Under the pieces are notes generated by a model. It made no database searches, was not told where the DNA came from, and worked only from the letters and a program-made list of their open reading frames with translations. From Auriscalpium vulgare (lineage: Eukaryota > Basidiomycota > Agaricomycetes > Russulales > Auriscalpiaceae), in contig JAHBBC010000010.1 in the NCBI GenBank assembly GCA_019915015.1, forward strand, positions 248,001 through 312,000: a stretch of 64,000 nucleotides of DNA. The letters are read 5' to 3'. Shown piece after piece: positions 10,787-22,061 of the stretch; within the stretch, counting starts at the first letter, position 1; every line of letters begins with the position of its first letter. Made by a program: the position numbers and the translations under genes.

Positions 10787-12642
10787 ATGCCAAACCCTCG
10801 CTGGGCTACACAGGAAGAATGGGATTGGCTAGTCCAGTATTGCCGCACACACTGCAAGCTATCGTTCAATAAAACGCAAGCTTCGACGTTTCGGTCAACT
10901 ATGGTGGAGGCATTTTGCGAGAGGTTTCCCGTCGAGCGAAAAGAAGTTGACGGCGTGCGGGAGGACACGGAGGTGTGGATACAGAGGAGGATTGCGCGCA
11001 AGGAGGTGCGTGTGCGACTGTCTCCATTTCTTCATCTCTAACTCACGTCTACTTGTAGAAAGTCAGACAATGGATCAGCAACCATGCTCGCAAGAATGCG
11101 GGCGACGCTCCAACCTCCGAACCCCTTCCCAAGTTTCTCCAACTCACGGACGTGCCCACCGGTGGCCGTGCTCACAGTGCTCTCGACCTCTTCCGTGCCG
11201 ACCCTCAAAACCATCACGTTGCGCAGACCGCCCGCCAGACATTCATCGACAACGCTAAGGCAAGCGGAGATGAGATCGTTCAAAGCCAACTCCAGGCGCA
11301 CGTCAACAAGGCAGTTGGGGAGGCGTATCGCGCCGATCCGGAGGCCGTGGCAAAGTACAGTGCTCTGAGTGAAGAGGAGAAGGCGGCTGCGGCTGCCAGA
11401 CGCAAACAGGCGAAGGACTCCGTGGCCGGACCATCAGATGCAGCGGAGGGGTCGGAGGAAGCAATAGCTGCTCGACAAACGTACGTCCATCATTCCATGT
11501 AGCTATATCTTTGTCTCATCAGCGGTACGCAGGATGTTACGCAATCTTGACTACACCCTGCAAAACATCCGCGCCGACTATTCTCAGAAGACGAACTGCG
11601 TTATCTTGACTGTTGTCGGGACTCTCAACGAAGTCGGTGGCCTTCAATTGATGTGGTGCGCGCATTCAGTCCGCTGAAATGATGATTGTCTGATTACATC
11701 TTTGCAGGGGTGCCTCTGATCCGTCTGGCGAGGACGGCTTTGGCATAGCGGATGAAATCGAGCGAAGCGACAAATCTTTCAAGGCGGCCATGACGGAGTG
11801 TCTCACCCGTGTATTTCCAAGCATGCAGGATCCGACTGCTGAGGAACAGGCATCAGAGAACTCACCCGATGACGGTGCTCCAACGCTTCCACAGACTCCC
11901 CGACGCCTCGCCACGCCCGCCACCCCTTCTACGGGTTCTCGGCGCTTTGTGAGAGCGTCGGCTACTCCTCAGCGCCCTTCGCAGCGGGATCCGGCAGTCG
12001 AGGAACCGAAGATACTGTCCCCGATCTTTGAGACCTCTTCCGCTAGTCAAGATCACACGCCATCCACAGTCGTGCCTGCCGGCATTCCTCCTCTTGACAT
12101 TCCTGAATACATGCCCCCTAGTGGCCCATTGTCGTACATAGACAAAGACGAAGCGTCCCATCGGGACCAGGCAACTCCTACTGAAAATCAGGATGGCGTA
12201 CCCGATCAGGATGCCGAAGGTGCTCGGGATGCGGTCACTGCCGTTGAGGGGGGCGTCCTCGCTCAGGACGCCGAAGCTGCTCAGGATGTGGCTCAGGATG
12301 GCGTACCCGCTCAGGAAGTCGCAGTCGAGCGCATTCAAACTTCCAAGTCGAAGGGAGGTCGCAAGAGAAAGGTGGCAGAGGTCGCACCACATGAACCTCG
12401 TCGTTCAGGTCGTCGTAATACACAAGCACAGGTCCATGAAGAACTGTACGTATTTAAGCTAGCAATATTCTCTCGTCGCTCATTACTTATCGGTTTTTTG
12501 GGGGTCAAGGGTTCCTGTAGCAAGCGCCTCAGTTGATGAAGCAACTAGCATAGTGCGGAGGTCGACACGGGGGCAACCGGCAGGGAAAAAGGAGAACGGT
12601 GACACTCAGCCGGCAGCTAAGCGGCGTAAGATGAAGAAGTAG
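10787..12642 (+). CDS. Uncharacterised nuclear-type protein (five exons)
   Basis: Exons are 10787-11005, 11059-11480, 11533-11652, 11708-12445 and 12525-12642. They sum to 1617 nt, 538 residues, with all phases consistent. The N-terminus is helical and Trp-containing (WATQEEWDWLVQYCR, WIQRRIARK, VRQWISNHARK), resembling the HTH-like start of a basidiomycete hypothetical family. The middle is Ala/Glu-rich, followed by a short conserved-looking block, LDYTLQNIRADYSQKTN. The second half is disordered, rich in Pro, Ser and Thr, and contains an imperfect repeat of Gln-Asp-Gly-Val-Pro units. Basic clusters (KGGRKRKV and AAKRRKMKK at the C-terminus) look like nuclear localisation signals. A role in DNA or chromatin binding is inference only. 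Confidence 0.75.
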
Positions 12643-12949
12643 TAGTCCATTTGTGATATGTTGCAATAGTCCACAGTTCCCAACAAGATATGCTCGCTTT
12701 CAACTTGTACGTGAAATGGTACCGGGTTTCGTTTTGTCCGTTACACAATAGCTGACAATGTGTGGCCGGAAAATCCATAGATTAGCACGGTGTGGCCGTC
12801 CCATGAACTATTTCAATAGAACAATGACATTATTGACCTGCGTGACTACGGATGGCCAAGACACCTCGGCCAGATAAATAGTTCGTGTCCCCCGGCCTTT
12901 TTCACCGCACTCACCCCTACTCTTTCTCCCGCCTTGACCTTTCCGCACG
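12643..12949. other. Intergenic region with GAACTATTT motifs
   Basis: No gene is seen. It contains GAACTATTTCAAT and its complement-like AAATAGTTC, relatives of the motif in the minisatellite at 13881. The sequence AGATAAATAG near 12872 may be the TATA region of the gene at 12950. Confidence 0.4.
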
Positions 12950-13839
12950 ATGCTGCACGATTCTGATGCTGAATACCGAAGAATGCTAAAATGTCTTTCC
13001 CCTAGTGCTCAGAAGCAGTTGAAGGCCTTTTTAATTCGTCTTGCTGGCCGAAAGCCTCGGCCAACGGTCGCACTTTGCGATCCGGATCACACTGTTGCCG
13101 CTGTTGACATCCAGTACCGGTCGATGAACATGAACATTGGTCGCTATTATACCGTGGTACGTGGCAAATATGTGAAGGCCATGCGACGGTCCTGACGCTG
13201 GCACAGTGCAAAGAAAAACGAGACATCAATTTCCTAACGCCAACTCTCTCAGACGAGCAACACGACGAAATATTCGACATGTGCATGTCGCTGTTCCAAG
13301 CTCGCCATGCTACATCCTCTCCTGTACGCCGCAGGGCTCGTCAACAGCGCGGTGACGATAGAATGGTAGCGAGCTCTCCTGCACGATCGCGACGAATCCG
13401 AACAATAGTCGATAATGTGTTGCCGATCGAGGAGCCCGTTCGTCGCAGTTTGTTTCCTCCAAGACTCGAAGCTGTCCCCGTCCGCACCGTCCGCACACAG
13501 CTTCTTAGTATCGCATATCTCGCTGTAAGCGCATTTGTTTCAAGCTGCCGACAAAGTCTGACTCTTTTTTAGAAGGACGAAGACCCGGTTGCGTGCACAC
13601 TATCGTGGAACGGCGGGTCTTTCCGACTCCAAGACCACTGGAAGGACTACGAGCATTTAGATGTCAAGCCTACAGACAAGATATGGGTTTATGACCCTTC
13701 AGCTGATATTTGGGTTCGTGACGTCGTACAGGATGTTGAACTCAAGCCGGCGGATGTCCCCGAGCTTTTCGTATGGTGTCGAGACTATACAGCACCCCCG
13801 GACGTCTTCAATCTTTTCTTTTCCGGTCGCGGTCAATGA
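12950..13839 (+). CDS. Uncharacterised small protein (three exons)
   Basis: Exons are 12950-13156, 13207-13524 and 13573-13839. They sum to 792 nt, 263 residues, with GT..AG introns of 50 and 48 bp. The first exon encodes a helical start and a DxQYRSMNM block; the second has an Arg/Ser-rich linker; the third is Asp/Trp-rich (DHWKDYEHLDV, KIWVYDPSADIWVRDVV, VPELFVWCRDY). No known domain is recognised. It is the last of three plus-strand unknown genes and ends about 40 bp before the 44-bp minisatellite. Confidence 0.7.
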
Positions 13840-13880
13840 CAACCTGTGCGTCGAACCATTGTTTTGTGTAGTCTCCTGGC

Positions 13881-14491
13881 TGACATTGAAATAGTTCACT
13901 GTCATCTCTTTTGAACTAGATCATTTCGTACTCCCCCCTTGAAATACTTCACCGTGAACTAGATCATCCTCGCACTCCCCCCTTGAAATACTTCACCGTG
14001 AACTAGATCATCCTCGCACTCCCCCCTTGAAATACTTCACCGTGAACTAGATCATCCTCGCACTCCCCCCTTGAAATACTTCACCGTGAACTAGATCATC
14101 CTCGCACTCCCCCCTTGAAATACTTCACCGTGAACTAGATCATTTCGTACTCCCCCCTTGAAATACTTCACCGTGAACTAGATCATTTCGTACTCCCCTG
14201 TTGAAATACTTCACCGTGAACTAGATCATTTTGTACTCCCCCGTTGAAATACGTCACCATGAACTAGATCATTTTGTACTCCCCCGTTGAAATACTTCAC
14301 TATGAACTAGATCATTTCATACTCCTCTCTGAAATATTTCATTATGAACTAGATCATTTCATACTCCTCTCTGAAATATTTCATTATGAACTAGATCATT
14401 GCGCTACTGACCTTGAAGTATTTCATCGTGAACTATATCATTGTGCTACTGGCCTTGAAGTATTTCATCTTGAACTAGCTCATTGGTGACT
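13881..14491. repeat. 44-bp minisatellite, about 13 copies
   Basis: The core unit starts GAACTAGATCAT, continues with a C-rich CTCCCCCC stretch and ends TTGAAATACTTCACCGT. Copies 2-5 are identical to each other; copies further right diverge step by step and shorten slightly. An open frame across 14274-14489 is just the repeat read through. Related GAACTA motifs flank it at 12790-12890 and 14540-14615. The motif ends contain TTCACxGTGAA-type dyad symmetry, as subterminal transposase-binding arrays often do, but no transposon end is proven. Confidence 0.9.
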
Positions 14492-14598
14492 GACGCGCTA
14501 TCAATCTATTTGGATCCTGCGGTATAGAAGAATATTCACTGATAGTCATATTGAAGTAGTTCGGTAGCGCATGAACTATTTGACATCAGACTAATTAC

Positions 14599-15904
14599 TC
14601 AGCCTGAACTAGTCCGGGTGATAGCAACGGCTCCGGCTGGCAGGGTGTTTGTGGGAGGCGACACAATGGTTTGCTTTGCACGGGTCGTAGGCCGTCGTGG
14701 GTGTGGGTGAGAAGATGTTGGGCCGTCGTCACTGAAGTCAGAGAGGTCCATGCCTGCAGCCTCTGTCAAACGGCGGTCCTCCGGCGCTAGATCCTGGTCG
14801 GCGTCTGCAGAAGCCCATTGAGGAACCTGGATCCCACGAAGATGCAGCGCTCAGGCGCCTGAAGCGAAGAATCGACAGATATAACTCACCGCTGCCTTGA
14901 ACTGCTTCTCGACCCTTTTCGACTTTCTGCTCTGCCCCTCTCCGTCCTCGTCGTCTTCGTCCACATCCCACTGCTCGTCCTGTTCCGGAGCCCCATCGTC
15001 CAAGCCAGGATCGTCGAATTCCTCGCCGAAGAGGCCGAGGTCGTCGTCAGGATTCGGCAGCTCGAGACTCCTGGGCACGTCCTGCGCGGACGCGGCAGGC
15101 AACGCGTTCGACTGGCTTGCGGGACCTTCATCGAATGCGTGCAACACTCGACTCGCCGTGACGTAAGAGATTTATGCACTAGATGTAAAGTGATTGGCCA
15201 ACTTACCCATGTCTGAGTCTTCCAGCGCATTGTCGTCGCGCAGATCCGAGCCCTCGGCGTTCGCAACCCTTGCCTTGCCTCGCGCACCTGGCTTGAGCTG
15301 GTCAGCGTTCACCTGCGCCTTCGGCTTTGGATCTACAAGATGCAAGTCTGTCAAGGACGCACAGTGAGCGCTGCACAGCTTGCCGCTCACCTCCCGTTGA
15401 CTTGGCCTCCTTAGTTGCGCTGGATTTTGAAGCTCTGGGCTCGGCTGTCGACGCCGCTCGCTTGCGGGATTCGAGGTCGGCGGTCTCCGACTCCCGGCTG
15501 TCGGTGCCCGTGGTTTGCTTCGACGTTTGCTTCGACACTGCCAAAGGTGTCATGTTCCACATTGTCCTGTTGACATCAACGGTGCGCTATTACCTGCTGC
15601 GCTCTTTTTGGCCGCTGACCCTGTATTCTTTTTTGCCGCTAACCTGCCAGACTCTGCGAGGAACCAGGTTGAGAGGAGCTGGTTCAACCACAGCGCAAGG
15701 CAAAGACACTCGTGACTCACGGCGTGCAGGCGCGAGCTCGGAGACGTCCTCCATTGCAGAGCCATGATCTCTGCTGGCAGCCTTCGTCCCGCGGCGGGCC
15801 GCCCCTGTCTTGCGTTGAGGGCCAGAGGGGACCGGCGGCTTGCCTTCCTCTGACTCCTCACTCTCACTTGGCAGCTGTGTCTTCCTGCGCGGCTGTACCA
15901 TCAC
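14599..15904 (-). CDS. Acidic disordered protein, divergent to Plavaka transposase
   Basis: The ATG is at 15904 and the likely stop at 14601-14599. Recognisable exons include 15904-15721, then short exons encoding AKKNTGSAAKKSAA, a SKQTSKQTTGTDSRES stretch, a KPKAQVNADQLKPG stretch, an Asp/Glu-rich exon (about 15150-14890), and a last exon from about 14795. Most junctions keep frame, but the acceptor of the Asp/Glu-rich exon is unresolved. The protein is low-complexity, with basic N-terminal and acidic central parts, typical of a nuclear disordered protein. It is transcribed away from the Plavaka transposase with about 200 bp between start codons, suggesting a shared promoter region and membership of the same mobile unit. 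Confidence 0.6.
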
Positions 15905-16105
15905 GGGCGTTTTCTGCGAAGGAGAGGTGAGTAAGGCGGGACAAGTTTCGAGGCTGCGCGCCGTGCCTCACCGAGTTGAAATTTTAGCGGCCGTATCCAC
16001 ACTCGAAACTCCGCAGATCTGCGCTCCTCAGGCCACCCGACTTCCTGCGCCCGCGCCGACCATTCTCACACCCCGCCGACCGACCGACCCCTCCCACCGC
16101 TAGTC

Positions 16106-19100
16106 ATGGACCAACTTTCTGCCCGTCAGTCCGGTCGCGAACTGTGTCGAGGATGTGGCAAGTGGTTCCATCCTTCCGGGCTCACCAAACATCTTCGGCG
16201 CACCACGGCACTGCGCTGTTTACAATTTCGCCAAGACTTGCGAGATGGCGACGCCGACCTCGCCGATTTTGCAACAGCTGGTCCCTCTCACACGCCAGTA
16301 GGTCGCCACGCCACGCCGACCGCTGGCCCATCAAACAGGCCGCCTTCACCCTCGGAGGTTTCCTCCCGCGCAGGATCCCCGCCCCATCCGCAGCTAGACG
16401 ACGGCGGTGCCCTCAAGTGGGATTATGCAGACGGTGCGTTCATTGTCATGCTCTGCCTTGCATGACTATCTGATGCGAGGCCTGCAACTGCTCAGAGCCT
16501 CCGCGCACGCCAAGTCCCGACTTGTGGGACCCGAACATCCCACCGGAAGAACTCGAGTGGGCAGACGACGACGAGCGAGAGCTTATCGCAGGGGCGTCTG
16601 ATGTGCGCGCCAGCGACGACGAAGACGAGGAGGAAGACAACCAGGAAGACGAGGACGAAGACGAAGGCTTCGACGCCGACGGCGAGCCCGTGTTACCAAT
16701 GGACGAGGATCGCCCCAATGCGGGTGATGTTGGCATGCAGGAGCACGATGATGAAGACGAACCTGCTTTCCCGGCAGTCGACGAGGACGAGGCAGCTCGC
16801 CTTGAGCGCCAGCAGCTGCACGATGACGAGCAAGCGCTTGGGAAGCCACCCAAAATTGTCGACTTCGGAGGGCGGGCTGGGGAGATTGTCACACAGGACC
16901 CGTCAACCTACTTGCTAGGAGTGGGCCGGTGCTAAGCACGGCAGGTACGATTCCGTTTCTAGCTTTGTGTGAATATTATTGTGTAGAATATGTAGGATAT
17001 GTAGTTACTGTGCTCTTTGACCCTCCAATCTCACAACAAACATGGACCCAACCATGCCCCAATCAATACCTGGCCGGCCTCACTCGCAAGCTCGTGCAGG
17101 CCGCCAGGTATTGAATTGGGACACTTAAGCCAAATATCCTGAGTGCAATTTTATGGGGGGAGTCTTGAGAATACAGATATTTGAGTTGGGCAGTACATTG
17201 GTAGTCAAGAGACATGGTGTCATTTACGGATGCACACCATAGTAATTCTGAAAACGATAGGAAAGAAATGTATACATAGTCTAGTGGTAAGTAGAGATGC
17301 TATGTTTCTCTTGTAGCTAAGGGAACTAGGGTTCAAATCCCACTAAGGACCCCTTGAAAAATATTAATATTTTCCGGCTATGTTAGCCGGAGTAGAGAGA
17401 CATGACGAGTTTTCCGGGTACACCAGCTACAAACTACGTCATGCTTCACGACGACCGTGGGAACTTTTTACCAAAAATAGAATTCATAGAGCTTTTGCGT
17501 CTGATACTAGAACAACTGGAATTTTACTCATATCTATTCTCCTTAGCTTACAAAATACAAAATACTGACTGAAACGAGAGTCTTTGAAAAGGTCATGAGG
17601 CAGAAAAACACGGGATTGGTGAAAAATAGACCGTGGGAACAAAGACCTATATATGGGGGTGAAGATGAAAGTTGCATGGGGGTCCAAAAACCGCGACTGG
17701 TGCTTACATAAGAAACGATTCAAGGGAATCGTAACCATGCCTATCGCGAGGCCCTGGGTGCCGATGGCAGCCAATGGGCGCCCTTCCGCAACAAGTTGGA
17801 GTGGGAGGTCGCACGGTGGGCAAAGATGCGAGGTCCCTCCTCGACCGCATTCACAGAGCTTCTGCAGATAGAGGAGGTGCATCTCTCGCAGTCGTCTTTG
17901 TAGCAACTCGTTCAGCTAATCTTGGGCTCGATTCGACCAGGTCCGTGAACGCCTCCAGCTGTCTTTCAACTCATCAAGGGCGTTGAACGCAATTATTGAC
18001 TCAAGTCTACCAAGCATCCCTGAATTCCAGCGCGACGAGATAACCGTTGACGGCGAGACTTACGAGCTCTATTCGCGGGATATCGTCCAATGCATCCGAA
18101 ATCTCTACGGCAACCCGGAGTATCTTTCGACGATGGCCTTCGCTCCCGAACGCCACTATGAAGCAGCCAACGACGACGACGCTGACGAGGATGACACTGA
18201 CGAGGACGGACAAGAGAGGGCGCGTGTGTATGGGCAGATGAATACAGGCAAATGGTGGTGGCATATTCAGGTGCGTCACTGCAGTTGTGTTCTCTCAACG
18301 ACGGTCTGCTTACATTCTGCACGTCTTAGACGATACTCGAAGACAAGACACCCGGCGCAACGGTTGTGCCGCTCATCCTGTCGTCCGACAAGACTCTAGT
18401 AACCGACTTTCGCAACAAGTCGGCGTATCCGCTGTATCTCACGATTGGCAACATCTCAAAAGAAAACCGTCGCAAGCCATCTAAACAGGCGCAAATCCTC
18501 ATTGGATATCTCCCCACCGCTCGCCTTTCCCATGTCAAGACCCAGGAGACTCGGCGCCGCGCAGTGGCAAACCTCTTCCACGCCTGTGTCCGCAAAATTG
18601 TCTCGCCGACCATCCCCCATGCCCTTCACGGCCTCAACATGTCAAGCGGCGACGGCGTTGTACGCCGTTGCCATCCGATCTTCGCGGTGTTCATCGGTGA
18701 CTACCCCGAGCAGGTGCTCGTGGCTTGCGTCAAATCAGGCGAGTGTCCAAAGTGTGTGGTCTTCCCCGAGGCGCTTGGCGCGTACACCCCAACTCTTCCG
18801 TCCCCTCGCAGCATCTCGGCTGCTCGCGAGGCCCTCTCTGCAATAGACGGAGGGCCAGAGGTGTACATTGCAGCGTGTCAGGAGGCCGGGCTGAAGCCGA
18901 TCCACCGCCCATTCTGGCAGGATCTGCCATACTCAAATGTGTTTGTCGCCATCACTCCGGACATCCTCCATCAACTGTATCAAGGCATGGTCAAACACCT
19001 TATCAGCTGGCTCACAGACGCCTTTGGCGAGTCCGAGATTGATGCGCGATGCGCTCGACTCCCTCCGAATTACAACACACGGATTTTCAAACACGGCCTG

Positions 19101-20410
19101 TCAATACTCTCGCACGTTTCGGGCCAAGAACACAAAGACATATCCCGCATCTTGCTTGGCCTCATCGTCGACCTTCCCCTCCCCGACGGCACGCCACCCA
19201 CTCATGTTGTGCGCGCCGTCCGCGCCCTCCTTGATTTTCTCTACCTTGCGCAATATCCCTCCCACAGCGACGCGACGCTTCAGTATCTCACCAAGGCACT
19301 CAAGCGCTTCCACGCCAGCAAGCACATCTTCGAACAGCTCGGCATCCGTGAGGGGTTCAACTTTCCTAAGCTCCACGGTCTTTTGCACTATGTCAAATCT
19401 ATCCAGCTCATCGGTACGACGGACAACTGCAACACGGAAGCGACTGAGCGGCTCCATATCGACCTTGCGAAGAACGCATATCGGGCATCGAACCACAAGG
19501 ACGTTTATCCTCAAATGACCAAATGGCTCGTGCGCCGCGAACAGGTTCTTCGCCACGCAAGGTTCGTTAAGTGGCGAGTCGCCAACGGCGCCCTGCCGGC
19601 TCCCGTTCCCGCCGCCGCGCCAAACCATCCTCGCATTCACATCGCCCGTAATCCCAGCGCCAAGTCTGTGTCGTTCGCGCAGCTGGCAAATCGACACGGG
19701 GCCGCCGATTTTGAGTTGGCTCTGGCATGGTATATCCTGCGAGTGCGTAACCCACAGTACACAGATGTCCAGATCGCTCAGCTCGCCACCGGCCTTCGCC
19801 TCCCCCTTCGATCTGTCGCAACGTACAACAACATCAAATTTTGGTTGGCCGATCCTCAAGCTATAGAAGGCGCCTTGGACACTCGCGACGCTGCCCTCGC
19901 CCGTCCATCGTACATCTCCGGGGGCCGCGCCACGCCGGGCCGCTTCGACACGGTGCTGGTGGACACGGGAGGCGGTGAAGACGAGGGTGTTCAAGGTGTG
20001 CTGCAGGTTCGTATATTGCGAGATTAATCGGCTGACTCGCACGCGACGCAGGGTACCGCGTCGCACAGCTCCGTGTTATCTTCAGCCTCGCGGTGAAGGC
20101 TAGACAGGCTGCATTCCCGGTGCAATACGACGGCCCCAAGTATCTGGCATTTGTGGAGTGGTTTTCGCCGTTCACAGGCGTTGCCGAGCCGGACCACCTC
20201 ATGTACCGCGTCAAACGATCTTACCGAGCTGGGGGTGCGAGGCAGTCTGCTGTGGTCGCAGTCGATGACATTCGGCGCAGCGTGCACCTGCTCCCTCGCT
20301 TTGGGCCGGTTGTGCCACGTCATTGGACATCCGCCAATGTGCTAGATCAGTGTGAGAGCTTCTATGTATTGTCGTTTGTGGACAGACATACCTACATTAC
20401 AATATACTAG
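16106..20410 (+). CDS. Plavaka-type transposase, interrupted only by element A
   Basis: Exons are 16106-16433, 16496-17876 (with element A at 16911-17734 inside it), 17941-18270, 18330-19995 and 20052-20410. Without element A they sum to 3240 nt, 1079 residues, with every phase consistent. The N-terminus has a zinc-finger-like CRGCGKWFHPSGLTKHL, followed by a long acidic linker. Then come blocks typical of Plavaka transposases: WAPFRNKLEWEVARWAK, VPLILSSDKT, YPLYLTIGNISK, SGDGVVRRCHPIFAVFIGDY, a GECPKC pair, and near the end WFSPF and LPRFGPVVPRHWT. The element moves by a cut-and-paste mechanism. It lies amid small companion genes and a TET/JBP-like gene. As it stands element A supplies an early stop, so this copy is probably inactive but recently intact. 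Confidence 0.88.
16911..17734 (+). mobile_element. Element A, hairpin-ended short element (824 bp)
   Basis: It starts CTTGCTAGGAGTGGGCC, with a 5' hairpin GCCGGTGCTAAGCACGGC, and ends with the hairpin ACGATTC-AAGG-GAATCGT followed by AA. Removing exactly these bases restores the Plavaka reading frame (TYHAYREAL). No target duplication is present beyond a possible single A. Its interior differs from the other copies but also contains a long inverted repeat (about 17055-17123, arms containing AATACCTGG and CCAGGTATT). Confidence 0.88.
17282..17340 (+). other. tRNA-like Pol III box A and box B inside element A
   Basis: TAGTGGTAAGTAG resembles a box A and GGTTCAAATCC matches the box B consensus exactly, at tRNA-like spacing. 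The arms do not fold into a proper tRNA (T-stem only three pairs, no matching acceptor). It may be a degenerate tRNA or a SINE-like head. The other four copies lack it. Confidence 0.35.
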
Positions 20411-20712
20411 CCGTGCAATGTATTTACCCCTGCATGCCTTGAGACGACGATAGAGCGCATTGCGCGGCGTCAGAGCGCGTTGGGCGGACACACACAGCGG
20501 CAGCACACAAAGGAGGGCGCAAAACATATGATTGATTCGAAGGATAGGCTAACGATACGGGGGCGAGTTTGCTACGGTAACAGACAGGGTGTCGCCTGAT
20601 AAAAGCGTAGACCGGTCAGCGGAAGCGTGAGCAACAGAGGGCAAGCAGCCAGTACGCACCGCTAGCGCACAGCTGCGCAACCTCACCCGGAGAGGCCCTA
20701 CTCCCTGCCCTC
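20411..20712. other. Intergenic, nothing recognised
   Basis: The 3' side of the Plavaka gene and of the minus-strand gene at 20713 converge here. I see no open frame or repeat of note. Confidence 0.5.
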
Positions 20713-21164
20713 CTAGTCCGCACGCGCCCCAGTTCCAAACTCGCTCATCGGCGGAAGACGCACTGCAGGCGGGTTGGAGGGCACGCGGCGATGCGAGCCC
20801 CGCGTAGAGGACACACGGCGGTGTCCAGGCTTGCGGCGTACAGGTGGAGGGGAAAGCGGCGTCATTGGGGGAGCTTCGTCGCTGGAGCCATCCGTCGTTG
20901 CGTTCTGTCTTGCAACGGGGGAGGGTGGAGGAGCAGGAGGCACGCCGGCCTCGGGCGTGGCAGAGGCGCCAGCGCCGACCATGGAGCTGTTGAAGATGAG
21001 AGGCGAATCGTTCGTGCGGCCGGCAGCCCACTGCGGGAGCGCGACATCGAGTCTCTGCAACGGCTATCAGTGTGACGTGGCGCAATGGCCGGACTGAGAG
21101 TACACACATAGCGCCCCGGGGTTGCCAGGGTGACGTGGACGTTGACGTTGAAGACTGGCGACAT
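20713..21164 (-). CDS. Small paralogous protein M1 (two exons)
   Basis: Exon 1 is 21164-21108 (19 codons) and exon 2 is 21054-20713, giving 132 residues. The N-terminus (FNVNVHVTLATPGRY, then RLDVALPQW after the intron) matches that of the divergent gene at 21373, including the intron placed after the same Tyr codon with the same GTGTGT donor. The remainder is Pro/Ser/Arg-rich and disordered. It belongs to the cluster between the Plavaka transposase and the TET/JBP-like gene. Function unknown. Confidence 0.65.
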
Positions 21165-21372
21165 GGCTGGAAGGTCGGGAGCGTTGGGAAGAGAGTCGAA
21201 GTGGCAGGAGCGGTCACTTTCCGCCCGACTCTGGCCGTCCAAATGCGGCATCATTGCAACGCGCCAGATAAGCTGGTGAGTTCTGAGCGCGGCTCGGGCG
21301 CGGCCGCTGAAATGTTCATTTTTGTGGGCCCTGCAGGGATATGCTGGCGACAGCTCTTGACTCCTTACCACC

Positions 21373-21717
21373 ATGTCAACCGTCCAAGTCATCCTCAACG
21401 TGAATCTCAGCGCTCCCGGGCGTTATGTGTGTCTTCAAGTTCAACGTGATCTTCGTGCGCTCACTCTGCCCACACAGGAGCTTGACGTCGCCATTCCTGG
21501 CTTCCGATACGCTGGGGATGCTGCCGGTCAACCGCTGCCCACCCCGGCGCCGTCACCTACGGCATCCCACCCGGGTGAGGAGCGGGTGCTATTTGTCCGC
21601 ACCCGCCACGCAGGACTGCCCGCAGGCGAGGGCCAAACTCCCGAGGAATCTGATGTCGTCAATGCCACAGACGGCTTCGTGGAGGTGCCGCGCGAAGATC
21701 GCGGGCAGGCCGTCTGA
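21373..21717 (+). CDS. Small paralogous protein P1 (two exons)
   Basis: Exon 1 is 21373-21426 and exon 2 is 21478-21717, giving 97 residues if spliced. The 51-bp intron is a multiple of three, so an unspliced form of 114 residues is also open. VILNVNLSAPGRY followed by ELDVAIPGF is the same module as in M1. The rest is Pro-rich, then acidic. M1 and P1 are head to head with about 200 bp between start codons, which looks like an inverted duplication of an ancestral gene. Confidence 0.65.
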   Translation: MSTVQVILNVNLSAPGRYVCLQVQRDLRALTLPTQELDVAIPGFRYAGDAAGQPLPTPAPSPTASHPGEERVLFVRTRHAGLPAGEGQTPEESDVVNATDGFVEVPREDRGQAV

Positions 21718-22061
21718 AAACATCTCGCCGTATGTCGCCTCCTGTTCGCAGCGATTCTCATCGCTCAATCTGACCTCTTTGCTTGTTGCCTTAGTTGACC
21801 CAGTCTCCAGTTGTGTTACGACTGCGGTCGGCCACGCAATGGCGTATGCGTTGCTTCCTTACGTTGAGCCGTATTGTACTCACACAAATACATTTCATTT
21901 GGCATTCTCCTTCCCATGTGTTGCATGCCTCAAGATAAATCTGACTGCGCTAACAAACTACAAGTCTAAGAACACAATGCTACTCTGAAATACCGCAACA
22001 CACTCTCGGAGATGCGCCACAGGCCCCGCCAGCTTGACGGCCCGCAGCCGGCTTCCTCATT

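Noticed and set aside
13881..14491. CRISPR-like regular repeat array
   Set aside because: Units are directly adjacent with no unique spacers, and the setting is a eukaryotic genome; it is a minisatellite.
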